Below are positions 7,878 to 16,360 of a DNA stretch of 64,000 bases, in pieces. The DNA comes from Sneathia sanguinegens. Its GTDB lineage: Bacteria > Fusobacteriota > Fusobacteriia > Fusobacteriales > Leptotrichiaceae. The stretch is taken from contig NZ_LOQF01000002.1 in the NCBI RefSeq assembly GCF_001517935.1, positions 62,001 through 126,000 of the forward strand, written 5' to 3'. Position numbers and translations under genes: made by a program. Position 1 is the stretch's first letter, and every line of letters starts with the position of its first letter. Below the pieces are notes generated by a model. That model saw only the letters and a list, made by a program, of their open reading frames with translations, searched no databases and was not told where the DNA came from.

Positions 7878-9923
7878 CTACTTTCTATTAATTTTAGGAT
7901 ATTGTATTCTTTCATGATAAGCTGCTTTTAAAACTTTTAAGAATGCCTGTACTAAAGTTTCAATATCTTTTAAATTAATTTCACATTCATATAATTGATT
8001 ATCATCTATCTTATACTTTATTAAATATCTTATGGTATTTTCTATACCTTCTTTACTCTTATCAGTTGATGCTCTAACTGCTGCTTCTACTGTATCTGCC
8101 AACATTACTATAGCTGATTCTTTTGTTTGTGGTCTAGGTCCTGCATATCTAAAATCTGTTTCACTTATATTTTCCCCTGTTTCAACTGCCTTATAATAAA
8201 AATATTGCACCATTGTTGTCCCATGATGTTGTATTATTATATCCAACACTTCTTGTGGCAAGCCATATTGTTTTCCTAAAATATATCCATCTCTAGGATG
8301 AGAAGTTAAAATTAAAGAACTAAGCGAAGGCTTCAATTCATCATGCAAATTACTTAGACCTCCTTGATTTTCAACAAAATAAATTGGTCTTTTTAATTTA
8401 CCTATATCATGATAATATGCCCCAACTCTAGCGAGTATAGGGTTTGCTCCTATTGCTTCTGCAGCTTGTTCTGCTAGTGCTCCTACCATTACACTATGAT
8501 AAAAAGTTCCGGGAGCTTCAAGTAGTAATCTTTTAAGTAATGGTGATGAATAATCTCCTATTTCTAAAAGTTTTATGTCTGTTAATATTGAAAAGGCATT
8601 TTCAAAATATGGCATAATACCTAAACAAATCATACCTGTTAAAAAACCAGAGATTATAGAAAAAGTCAATATTATTGTCATCAACTTCAAATCATAGTTA
8701 TAAACTGCTGAATATATAATAGCAAAAATAGCTTGTAATGCTCCTACTTTAAATCCATTTTTTACTAATTCCATTCTATTAGTTATTTTTGAATTATTAT
8801 ACATTGCTACCAATGATACTATCATCATAGCTATGAACCATTCCAAATTAGGTGCTAATAAATAGTTCGTCATTGCTGATATCGCTAATGAAAACATTTT
8901 ATCAGTGGTTAGAATAGATGCAATTATTGATACAACTGCGAAAGGTATTAAATATAGCAAAGTATCTGATTTATTTATAGTTAATAAATAAATAAAATTA
9001 ACAAAAAAGAAACTTATTAATGTTGGATAAAAACCTTTAGAATTAATACCTTTTTTCAAAAATTTTTTTCCACTTATATAAAATGAAATTGCTATCATCA
9101 AAGTGTATACTACCGTAAAAATATTTCTAACAGTTTTATCATAACCCGTAACAAGACCTAATACTTTTAATTGTTCATAAGCACTTGAGGTAATTTCATC
9201 ACCTTTTTTAAGAATAAAATCTCCTTTTTTTATAACTATAGTATTATTCTTTAAAGCCTTTATATTATTTTCAATTTTTAATTTTGTTTCTTCTTCATTT
9301 ATAACTAAATTAGGTTTAACAAAATTCTTTATTAATTCTTTTTCATAGTCATCTAAAACTATTTGTTTTTTAGATAATATCTTTGTTAGATCTTCTGGAG
9401 ATATAACTCCTTCTTCATATATTTTTGATAAAATATCTATTAAATATATGTGATATTTATTTCCACCATTTATACCAACACTAATCAAATCTTCTGTCTT
9501 TATATCTAAATTATTTGCATCTATAAATTCTCTAACTAATTTTTCATTTTTTAAATCTAAACTACTCAATTCTGTTAGAACTTTTGTAAATCTAGCTATT
9601 TCTTCCTTTTCGACATCTTCTTTTCTATTATATTCAGGCTTTGTATTCTTTAAAATTTTGCTTTTTAAATCTTTATCTAAAATGTCTTTTTCATATTTAA
9701 TTGTTTTATATGCAATAACATCATGTTTAGCCTGAGTCCCTATTATATATTCATTTTTATTTTTGTAATATATAAAAAGGGCAGAAAAAAACATAAATAT
9801 TAACAAAAATATGGATATTTTAAAATTATATCTGTCATATATATTTCCTTTTTTAATTTCTTCTATGTCTTCCTGCTTTTTTATACTTAACTCAAATTTA
9901 TTTCCAAAAAAATTAAATTCCAT
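7878..9923 (-). CDS. pgpH: membrane HD-domain c-di-AMP phosphodiesterase (PgpH type)
   Basis: 681 aa. One N-terminal membrane helix (about residues 33-52) is followed by a large 7TMR-HDED extracytoplasmic domain, then a block of seven membrane helices and a C-terminal cytoplasmic HD domain with FYHSVMVGALAEQA, GAYYHDIGKLKRP, SHPRDGY and IIQHHGTT, which supplies the metal ligands. The family hydrolyses c-di-AMP to pApA. The cognate cyclase DisA is encoded at 38207-39277. A promoter with TAGACA and TATAAT separated by 17 bp lies directly upstream, and the gene heads the pgpH-ybeY-kinase-ppaC unit. Confidence 0.9.
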   Translation of the reverse strand: MEFNFFGNKFELSIKKQEDIEEIKKGNIYDRYNFKISIFLLIFMFFSALFIYYKNKNEYIIGTQAKHDVIAYKTIKYEKDILDKDLKSKILKNTKPEYNRKEDVEKEEIARFTKVLTELSSLDLKNEKLVREFIDANNLDIKTEDLISVGINGGNKYHIYLIDILSKIYEEGVISPEDLTKILSKKQIVLDDYEKELIKNFVKPNLVINEEETKLKIENNIKALKNNTIVIKKGDFILKKGDEITSSAYEQLKVLGLVTGYDKTVRNIFTVVYTLMIAISFYISGKKFLKKGINSKGFYPTLISFFFVNFIYLLTINKSDTLLYLIPFAVVSIIASILTTDKMFSLAISAMTNYLLAPNLEWFIAMMIVSLVAMYNNSKITNRMELVKNGFKVGALQAIFAIIYSAVYNYDLKLMTIILTFSIISGFLTGMICLGIMPYFENAFSILTDIKLLEIGDYSSPLLKRLLLEAPGTFYHSVMVGALAEQAAEAIGANPILARVGAYYHDIGKLKRPIYFVENQGGLSNLHDELKPSLSSLILTSHPRDGYILGKQYGLPQEVLDIIIQHHGTTMVQYFYYKAVETGENISETDFRYAGPRPQTKESAIVMLADTVEAAVRASTDKSKEGIENTIRYLIKYKIDDNQLYECEINLKDIETLVQAFLKVLKAAYHERIQYPKINRK

Positions 9924-9951
9924 AAGTCCTTCTCCAACTTCTATTTGTTAA

Positions 9952-9980
9952 ATTATATCATATAGAAATGCAATTGTCTA
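9952..9980 (-). promoter_or_regulatory. promoter of the pgpH operon
   Basis: Minus strand: TAGACA (9975-9980), 17-bp spacer, TATAAT (9952-9957), about 30 bp before the pgpH ATG. Confidence 0.65.
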
Positions 9981-10083
9981 TTTAAGACTTATAAATAAAT
10001 AACTGAAAAATTTGCATTTCTTTCACCTATTTAAAATGCTAAAATAACTAAGATTATTTATACAAAGAACTGAATTTGGCTTA

Positions 10084-10112
10084 TTGACTTGCTAAAAATG
10101 TTGTTATATAAT
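10084..10112 (+). promoter_or_regulatory. promoter of the His-rich secreted protein gene
   Basis: TTGACT (10084-10089), 17-bp spacer, TATAAT (10107-10112), followed by AGAGGAG just before the ATG at 10145. Nearly consensus vegetative promoter. Confidence 0.75.
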
Positions 10113-10144
10113 CGTGATAATCAAAAATAAAGAGGAGAAATAAG

Positions 10145-10744
10145 ATGAAAAAACTATTATTAATTTTAACAATGTCTTTTGCATTATCAACTTTTGCACA
10201 TGGCAATCATGCTGATGTTAAATTAGAAAATGCAACTACTTATCATTCAGTAAATTCTGCTTTAAATACTACATTAAGCATTGGAACTCATGAAGGAGAA
10301 CTACATGCTCTTATAGGTGATTTTGGTTTAGTTGATATAGAAAAAACAAGTACTGGATATGAAACAGCTAACAAATTAATAACTATAACTACATATGGTA
10401 AAAATGCTTACCTAGAAGCTAAATTCCTATTATTCGATAGAGCTGATTATGCACCTGAAAAATTTGAAAAAGAAATGCATTTCCATTCATACAACGCTGG
10501 TTTCCCACACACACACATTGATTTCTTAAATAAAGACTATACTGAAGTTAGATTACAAGAAAATGAAAATCTTACTTTTAAAGGTAAAATGGTTGTAAAT
10601 GAAGAAACAAAAGATAGAATTTTCACTGAAGAAAAAGGTAGATTTACTATTATTCTATTTGGAAAATATGACGATAAAAAGACAATGTCTAACAAATTAA
10701 CAAGAACTGGTATGTTAATCTTAAATATGAATTTATCTGAATAA
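10145..10744 (+). CDS. secreted histidine-rich protein of unknown function
   Basis: 199 aa. A clear Sec signal peptide (MKKLLLILTMSFALSTFA, cleavage probably after FA) leaves a mature protein beginning HGNHADVK. A second His cluster, MHFHSYNAGFPHTHIDF, lies near residues 118-134. There are no Cys, no lipobox and no membrane segment, so it should be soluble in the periplasm or outside the cell. The rest is strand-rich (LSIGTHEGELHALIGDF, RFTIILFGKY). The His clusters suggest metal binding, but this is inference. It is monocistronic with its own near-consensus promoter and a strong terminator, and is the only plus-strand gene in its neighbourhood. I do not recognise a family. Confidence 0.8.
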   Translation: MKKLLLILTMSFALSTFAHGNHADVKLENATTYHSVNSALNTTLSIGTHEGELHALIGDFGLVDIEKTSTGYETANKLITITTYGKNAYLEAKFLLFDRADYAPEKFEKEMHFHSYNAGFPHTHIDFLNKDYTEVRLQENENLTFKGKMVVNEETKDRIFTEEKGRFTIILFGKYDDKKTMSNKLTRTGMLILNMNLSE

Positions 10745-10750
10745 AGATTT

Positions 10751-10780
10751 GGCTGTATTACATAATACAGCCCCTTTTTT
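10751..10780 (+). terminator. terminator of the His-rich protein gene
   Basis: Perfect inverted repeat GGCTGTATTA / TAATACAGCC (10751-10772) followed by a run of T, seven bases after the stop codon. Confidence 0.85.
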
Positions 10781-10942
10781 TATATAAATTTTTTTCATTA
10801 TTATACCCATTTTTTTAATTTTAAAAGATAATTATGTAAAATTTCATAAGAAGCTAAACTAATATAAAAATCAATTTGTCTAATACTCTATTAATTTAAA
10901 ACATTTAATTAATGCATGAATAGTTTCACATTTTAACTAATT
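10781..10942. other. intergenic AT-rich stretch between two converging terminators
   Basis: Between the plus-strand terminator at 10751 and the minus-strand terminator at 10943 there are about 160 bases with no open frame, hairpin or promoter that I can support. Confidence 0.6.
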
Positions 10943-10970
10943 AAAAAAAATGCACCTTTTACAAGGTGCA
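10943..10970 (-). terminator. terminator of rpsT
   Basis: TGCACCTT / AAGGTGCA stem with a TTAC-type loop at 10951-10970, followed on the minus strand by eight T. Confidence 0.85.
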
Positions 10971-10996
10971 TAAATATTAGTTTTGTTAAGAGTTTA

Positions 10997-11260
10997 CTAT
11001 CCTAATGCTTTAACTTTTAACGATAATCTTGACTTTGTTCTTGAAGCAGTATTTTTCTTTAATACTCCTTTAGTAACTGATTTATCTAATTCTTTGAAAG
11101 CTACAGACAATGCTGCTTTAGCATCTTCTATATTTTTTTCTTCAATAGCTAATAAAACTTTTTTTACGAAAGTTTTAACTCTGCTTCTTATAGCTTGATT
11201 TCTAAGTCTATTTCTTTCTCCTAAAACAATTCTTTTTTTAGATGATTTAGTATGTGCCAT
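10997..11260 (-). CDS. rpsT: 30S ribosomal protein S20
   Basis: 87-aa basic protein with the S20 pattern: MAHTKSSKKRIVLGERNR, an NQAIRSRVKTFVKKV segment and a C-terminal KGVLKKNTASRTKSRL. S20 binds helices of 16S rRNA early in small-subunit assembly. Monocistronic: its own promoter at 11297-11325, a GGAGG before the ATG and a hairpin terminator behind it. Confidence 0.96.
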   Translation of the reverse strand: MAHTKSSKKRIVLGERNRLRNQAIRSRVKTFVKKVLLAIEEKNIEDAKAALSVAFKELDKSVTKGVLKKNTASRTKSRLSLKVKALG

Positions 11261-11296
11261 TATTCCTCCTTTATAAGCTTCAATTAATACCTTAAC

Positions 11297-11325
11297 ATAA
11301 TAACACTTTTTTATATAAAAATCAA
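11297..11325 (-). promoter_or_regulatory. promoter of rpsT
   Basis: Minus strand: TTGATT (11320-11325), 17-bp spacer, TATTAT (11297-11302) preceded by TGT. It starts 12 bases beyond the stop of the HAD gene. Confidence 0.65.
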
Positions 11326-11337
11326 GTATTTGTTTAC

Positions 11338-12081
11338 TTAAATTTCTTCTATTTCACAAATAGATTTTACTATTAAATCTGCTTCTTGTTTCACATTTTC
11401 TGGAGCATGATGCATACAAATAGAATAATCTGCTTCTTTAAACATTTCTACATCATTACCTGAATCTCCTAATGCTATAATGTCAAGCTTATCAATTTCT
11501 TTTATTTTTTTTATTGCTACTCCTTTTGATAAATTTTTTGAACAAACTTCTATTCTTGTTTTTGCTGTTTTAAAAATTGATAAATCTTCAAAATTTTCTT
11601 TTAGCCTTTTTAATATTTCATCACATTCTTCTGCCTTTGGTCTTATATTTACCTTATATATTTTTAAACCTTTCAACAGTCCATACGGATTATGTACACA
11701 AATAAGTTCCATATTCCATAAAGATTTTGGATTTTCATGATTAAAATTTCCTATCCTTTTTTCTCCATCTAAAGCATCAAATATCAGATTATTTTCTTGT
11801 AAAAATTTGTATAATCTTTCTAAGATATCTTCATCTATATGTTTTTCAAAAATTAGTTCATCATCTTTTTGAATTTGTGCTCCATTAAAGGCTATTTTAT
11901 AGCTAAATTTAAGATTATTATTTTTTTCAATATATTTAATTTCTTTCAATGATCTTCCAGTTGCAACACCTATTAAATATTTTTCTTGAAACTCTCTCAT
12001 CTTTTCAAGATCTTTTTTATATATTTCAACTGAATTTTGTAATAAAGTTCCATCTAAATCTGTAATTATTAATTTTTTCAT
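11338..12081 (-). CDS. HAD-superfamily (Cof/IIB type) sugar-phosphate hydrolase
   Basis: 247 aa. The HAD motifs are DLDGTLL (motif I, residues 8-14), ATGRSL (motif II), the Lys-bearing NLSKGVAIKKI (motif III) and ALGDSGNDVEMF (motif IV); the long insert between motifs II and III is the type IIB cap. It starts one base overlapping the end of the PTS gene, so the two are almost certainly one transcript, suggesting a dephosphorylating role on a sugar phosphate brought in by that PTS. The real substrate is unknown. Confidence 0.87.
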   Translation of the reverse strand: MKKLIITDLDGTLLQNSVEIYKKDLEKMREFQEKYLIGVATGRSLKEIKYIEKNNNLKFSYKIAFNGAQIQKDDELIFEKHIDEDILERLYKFLQENNLIFDALDGEKRIGNFNHENPKSLWNMELICVHNPYGLLKGLKIYKVNIRPKAEECDEILKRLKENFEDLSIFKTAKTRIEVCSKNLSKGVAIKKIKEIDKLDIIALGDSGNDVEMFKEADYSICMHHAPENVKQEADLIVKSICEIEEI

Positions 12082-13721
12082 TAGTCTTCTAATCCTAGTA
12101 TATCTATTATTTCCATTTTTAACACTTGTGCATGTGCACCATATATTGATTGCACTTGCATACCATTTTCTGTAACACCCATTGCTTTAAATTCTTTTTT
12201 TATTCTTTCTTTATCTACAATGCTTTTATCTTTAACATCAATTCTAAGTCTTGTAATACAAGCATCTACAGATACAATATTATCCTTTCCACCATAACAT
12301 TCTATCAAACCTAATGCTTGTTCATGTTTATCCATCTTAGTCTTATTTTTTTCATCTTTTAAAGTTTTTAAGCCATATTTGCTTCTTGCTTCTTCCTTTG
12401 TAGAAATATGTATATCTTCGATATTTCCTTCTCTTCCTGGTGTCTTATAATCAAATTTTAAAATCATAAACTTAAATACAAAGTAATAAACGATGAAACA
12501 TACAACACCTGCTATAGGTAATAAATACCATTTTGTTCTTGTTCCTTGTAAAACTCCATAAATTATGAAATTTATTAATCCATGACCTGTTGGTGTAAGA
12601 AAAGCTGCTCCCATAATATGCATAGCTAATAATGTTAATCCTGCTAAAAATGCATGTACAGCATATAGCATTGGTGCAACAAATAGGAAAGTAAATTCCA
12701 ATGGTTCTGTAATTCCAGTTAAGAATGAAGTTCCTGCAGCTGCAAATAATAAAGAGGCAACCATTTTTTTATTTTCTTTTTTAGCAGTCTTATACATAGC
12801 ATATGCTGCTCCTGGTAAACCAAACATGTTGTATACAAATTTTCCAGAACTAAATCTTGTAATATTTGGATCTATTTTTGTATTTGCATCTCCTATTGAA
12901 GCCATATATGCATTAATTGTTCCACATACTGTTTTACCATTGATAACAAAAGTACCACCTAATTCTGTTGTTCTAATTGGCCAATTTAAACCATGATGTA
13001 GTCCAAATGGAAGTAAGAATCTTTCAGCTAATGCATATAGGAAAGTTCCAATATATCCAGATTTAAGAATCATTACTGATACAAAATTTATTCCATGTTG
13101 TACAGTTGGCCAAATTACAAACATAATACTTGCAACTATTGCCATTGCTGGCATTACAATGATAGGTACAAATCTAGGTCCACTAAAGAATCCTATTACT
13201 TGTGGTAATTGTACATTAAGTGCTTTTTTATGTACATAATATGCTACAACACCTACTATTAATCCTCCAAACACATTCAAATCCATTGTTTGAATACCTA
13301 ATACTTTTGTTTGCATGCTTTGTGCCATCAATTGACTTACTTGAGCTTTAGTCAAACCATCACTAACAACTAATGTATTTGTTACTTTTAACAAAAAGTT
13401 CATTATATAATGGAAAGATAAAAATCCTAATACTGCTGATAGAGCAGCTGAACCTTTTTCTTTTTTTGCTAATCCTACACAAACACCTACAGCAAACATA
13501 AGCGGTAAATTTTTAAATGCTACATCTCCTAATGTAACTAATAATTTCATAAATATTTGTAAAAATTTAACATCTAAAAATGAGTACATTTTTATTGTAT
13601 TTGAATTTGTAAAAGCCGATCCTATTCCTTTTAATATTCCTGCTGCTGGTAGTACAGATACTGGTAATAAAAAACTTCTACCAAATTTTTCGAATGCTAC
13701 TACTACTTTGTTACGTTCCAT
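12081..13721 (-). CDS. PTS enzyme IICB, glucose/maltose-type
   Basis: 546 aa. Residues 1 to about 425 are a multi-spanning EIIC of the glucose superfamily, with GLHHGLNWPIRTTELGGTF, FLTGITEPLEFTFLF and MGAAFLTPTGHGLINF. A linker leads to a EIIB domain whose phosphorylated Cys is in DACITRLR (Cys488). No EIIA domain is attached and none of the glucose (Crr) type is in the window. The sequence is closest in character to maltose/alpha-glucoside transporters (MalX, MalB), and an RpiR regulator is encoded just upstream, the arrangement known for fusobacterial alpha-glucoside loci, but no glucosidase is present. Substrate is therefore an inference. Confidence 0.85.
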   Translation of the reverse strand: MERNKVVVAFEKFGRSFLLPVSVLPAAGILKGIGSAFTNSNTIKMYSFLDVKFLQIFMKLLVTLGDVAFKNLPLMFAVGVCVGLAKKEKGSAALSAVLGFLSFHYIMNFLLKVTNTLVVSDGLTKAQVSQLMAQSMQTKVLGIQTMDLNVFGGLIVGVVAYYVHKKALNVQLPQVIGFFSGPRFVPIIVMPAMAIVASIMFVIWPTVQHGINFVSVMILKSGYIGTFLYALAERFLLPFGLHHGLNWPIRTTELGGTFVINGKTVCGTINAYMASIGDANTKIDPNITRFSSGKFVYNMFGLPGAAYAMYKTAKKENKKMVASLLFAAAGTSFLTGITEPLEFTFLFVAPMLYAVHAFLAGLTLLAMHIMGAAFLTPTGHGLINFIIYGVLQGTRTKWYLLPIAGVVCFIVYYFVFKFMILKFDYKTPGREGNIEDIHISTKEEARSKYGLKTLKDEKNKTKMDKHEQALGLIECYGGKDNIVSVDACITRLRIDVKDKSIVDKERIKKEFKAMGVTENGMQVQSIYGAHAQVLKMEIIDILGLED

Positions 13722-13749
13722 GCTTTCAATGCCTCCTATTTATTTCTTA

Positions 13750-13802
13750 TATGGATAGTATAACCTACATATTCAAAATGTCCATTATATTTGCCATTTT
13801 TG
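13750..13802 (-). promoter_or_regulatory. candidate promoter and operator region of the PTS gene
   Basis: Minus strand TATACT lies 16 bp from TGGACA. An inverted repeat CAAAATG ... CATTTTTG (13774-13802) surrounds the -35 and could bind the RpiR protein encoded next door. This is pattern only. Confidence 0.35.
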
Positions 13803-13841
13803 ACTTATAATAAAAAAAATGCCTATTATAGTAATTTTTTA

Positions 13842-14588
13842 CTAAATCGACATTATTAATTTTTCTATTATTAAAGTAGCTGCTAAATGTAGCATTAATC
13901 TTGATCTTATCCTTTTTCTTTCAATTCTTGTATTATAAACAGTTATTAATGTATCACTTAAATTTGCTAAACTATTATTACTCAAAGAACATATACCTGC
14001 TATTCTTGCTCCCTTCATCTTTGTGTTTAATAGCATTTTATTTATCTCACTGTCTTCACCACTTAATGAAAAATCTACAATCAAATCATTTTGATCTATT
14101 ATATCAGGTATAGTTTGTATTGCATATTTTTCAATATAATCATTTGCCCAAAAGCCCAACAATTTAAGTTGTCTATTAAATTCTATGCATACCTGTGAAC
14201 TCATTCCTATCCCTATACAAAATATTCTTTTTGCCCTTTTTATTTCTGATATAATTTGTTCTAATTTTTCATCAGTAATTAGTGATAAGGTTTTTTCAAA
14301 ATCTTTTTTTATATTATTTTTAAAAATATCAATAGTTTTATTATTTTTCAATACCTCTTCATGTTCTGAATTAATTAAAGCAAATTTGAATTGATTAAAA
14401 GAATCATAACCTATTTTTTTGCAAGCTCTAATTATTGTCGATGATGAAATATACAAACTTTCTTCTATTATTTTTATTTTTAATTCTTTTTTATTTTTGA
14501 AACCCAGAACATAGTCAATAACTTGTTTTTCACTGTCTGATAATTTTTTATAGTTTTCTGTTATTTTTTCAATAATATTAGTCATCAT
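13842..14588 (-). CDS. RpiR-family transcriptional regulator
   Basis: 248 aa: an N-terminal RpiR helix-turn-helix (KLSDSEKQVIDYVLGF, SSSTIIRACKKIGYDSFNQFK) followed by a SIS sugar-phosphate-binding domain from about residue 105 (RAKRIFCIGIGMSSQVCIEF; LIVDFSLSGEDSEI). RpiR proteins sense phosphosugars and control sugar catabolism. It lies just upstream of, and in the same direction as, the PTS EIICB gene, so it probably regulates it. Two consecutive ATGs occur at the start; the first overlaps the stop of the Fur-family gene by four bases. Confidence 0.88.
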   Translation of the reverse strand: MMTNIIEKITENYKKLSDSEKQVIDYVLGFKNKKELKIKIIEESLYISSSTIIRACKKIGYDSFNQFKFALINSEHEEVLKNNKTIDIFKNNIKKDFEKTLSLITDEKLEQIISEIKRAKRIFCIGIGMSSQVCIEFNRQLKLLGFWANDYIEKYAIQTIPDIIDQNDLIVDFSLSGEDSEINKMLLNTKMKGARIAGICSLSNNSLANLSDTLITVYNTRIERKRIRSRLMLHLAATLIIEKLIMSI

Positions 14589-14989
14589 TTACCACCAGTG
14601 CATTTTTCGCACAACCCTTTAATATAAAATTGAACTGTGTCTATTTTTATATTTTCTAAAATTTTAATATTTATGCCCTTTATATCAAAATCAAAATCAC
14701 ATATTTTATTGCAATTCAGACATTTAAAATGCCCATGAGGTTGTGGAAGTGCATCATATCGCACTTCCTTTCCCTCTATGGCTATTTCATTAACTATACC
14801 TTTTTTTACAAATAATTTTAATGTATTATAGATAGTTGTCTTAGATAAAGTAGGTATTTTATTTGAAAGGCTTAGATAAATCATATCAACACTAGGATGA
14901 TTTTTAGCTAAAAGTAAATAATTAAGTATTTCAACTCTTTGTATTGATAACTTTATATTATTTTCAATAAGTATATCTTTTGCCCTCAA
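14585..14989 (-). CDS. perR: Fur-family regulator, PerR-like
   Basis: 134 aa. Winged helix with PTLSKTTIYNTLKLF, then the dimerisation/metal domain. Residues matching the five regulatory ligands of B. subtilis PerR are all present: H31 (HPSVDMIY), D79 (RYD), H85 and H87 (PHGHFKC) and D98 (KICDF). The Asp in the last position, not Glu, is the known mark favouring PerR over Fur. The structural zinc site is C90/C93 and C127/C130. PerR represses peroxide-defence genes until oxidised, and PerR-type boxes stand in front of dps at 58821-58852. The gene lies 13 bases behind a lipoprotein gene in the argS unit. Confidence 0.8.
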   Translation of the reverse strand: MRAKDILIENNIKLSIQRVEILNYLLLAKNHPSVDMIYLSLSNKIPTLSKTTIYNTLKLFVKKGIVNEIAIEGKEVRYDALPQPHGHFKCLNCNKICDFDFDIKGINIKILENIKIDTVQFYIKGLCEKCTGGK

Positions 14990-15002
14990 TTAAAATTCAC
15001 TC

Positions 15003-16346
15003 CTATCTAAAACTTCCAATAGCATTATTTATGAAATAATTTGCTGCATTATCTATATCATAACTTTTTAAATTAAGCATTCTATTTTTTCCTAATGGCA
15101 TACCATATCCATAATCATTACTATATCTAACAACCTTATCAGAAATAATACTATTTCCATTAAATAAGAAAAATCTTACTTCTAACATTTCTTTTCCTGA
15201 ATAGTTATCGTTATAATAACTATATTCTTCTTTATATGTTAAATCATAACTAGGATTATATTCTGTTCTTGTGTAACCTTTGCTGAAAAGTAATCTTTCT
15301 ATCAAAGATTCTCTACTAAATTTTTCGGCATATAATTTGTATGTTTTTGATTTATAATTATAATCATTCAAATTATTTTCCATTCTTTTAGCTAAATCAT
15401 AGCTTCCTTTATAATTATTAATCACATTATGTGCTTCATAGAAATATTTAGCAGCCATCATATAATCTCCTTTTGCTTGATAAATACAAGCTTTTTGGAA
15501 ATATTCTTCTGCTTTATTTTCCTTTATTCTATTATTTAAATTTTCAATATATACATCTATATCTCTAATTCTGCTATTATATTCATAATATTTATTATAT
15601 AAAGCACGAGCTTCTTTGAACTTCATTAAAGCTGTATTATAGTCATTCATAGAATAATAACTTTTTGCTACTTCATATAGCTTATTTGCCATTTGTATAT
15701 CAAGTTCTCTTTGTAATTCTTTATATTTTGTTTTTGCTCCTCTATAATCGCTATAAAAATCACTATAAGCTATATAACAAGACTTATAATAATCAATTGC
15801 TTTTTGAATACTTGTTGTATTTTCAGCTAATTTATAATATTTATCTGCAATAGCTTTTGAAATATTTTTATACATATTTGCATATTTAGAATAAGGTATT
15901 CTTATTTCCTTCATATCACATCTTATTGCTTCCATAGAGTCAACTTCATTTTTTTCATATCCATTTGCTAAATTACTAGTTATCTTATATTCCAAAGTAT
16001 TTGCTAATCTATCTACTGTATTTTTATTTAAATTAACCATTTGTTGTGATAATTCAGGTACTTTAGTATTTATCATATAACCTATTGCAAAAGCATCATA
16101 CATAGTTGAAATATTTGGATTATTTTCTGCATTAGCATAAAAATTATCAATTATTTTCATTCTATTCAAAATTTCTTGTTTTTCTTCTAATTTCAAATTA
16201 CTATATTTACCATTTTCTAGTAAACTTAAACTTGTTTTTACACTTTCTCTATATTCTCCTCTTTCAAATTGACTTTTTGCAATTTGACCAGCACATGAAA
16301 AAAGTAATAATAACATTGAAAAATAAAACACAATTTTTTTAAACAT
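15003..16346 (-). CDS. lipoprotein with TPR-like helical repeats
   Basis: 447 aa. Signal peptide with lipobox LLFSC (Cys18), so lipid-anchored. The bulk is a chain of helical repeats resembling TPRs: KLYEVAKSYYSMNDYNTAL, YFQKACIYQAKGDYMMAAKYF and similar units with the small-Tyr-Ala spacing. The last 100 residues change character (EVRFFLFNGNSIISDKVVRY), probably a small strand-rich domain. Function unknown; such proteins are often scaffolds in envelope assembly. It sits between argS (14 bases) and perR (13 bases) in one transcript. Confidence 0.82.
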   Translation of the reverse strand: MFKKIVFYFSMLLLLFSCAGQIAKSQFERGEYRESVKTSLSLLENGKYSNLKLEEKQEILNRMKIIDNFYANAENNPNISTMYDAFAIGYMINTKVPELSQQMVNLNKNTVDRLANTLEYKITSNLANGYEKNEVDSMEAIRCDMKEIRIPYSKYANMYKNISKAIADKYYKLAENTTSIQKAIDYYKSCYIAYSDFYSDYRGAKTKYKELQRELDIQMANKLYEVAKSYYSMNDYNTALMKFKEARALYNKYYEYNSRIRDIDVYIENLNNRIKENKAEEYFQKACIYQAKGDYMMAAKYFYEAHNVINNYKGSYDLAKRMENNLNDYNYKSKTYKLYAEKFSRESLIERLLFSKGYTRTEYNPSYDLTYKEEYSYYNDNYSGKEMLEVRFFLFNGNSIISDKVVRYSNDYGYGMPLGKNRMLNLKSYDIDNAANYFINNAIGSFR

Positions 16347-16360
16347 AACTTTTCCCCTCT

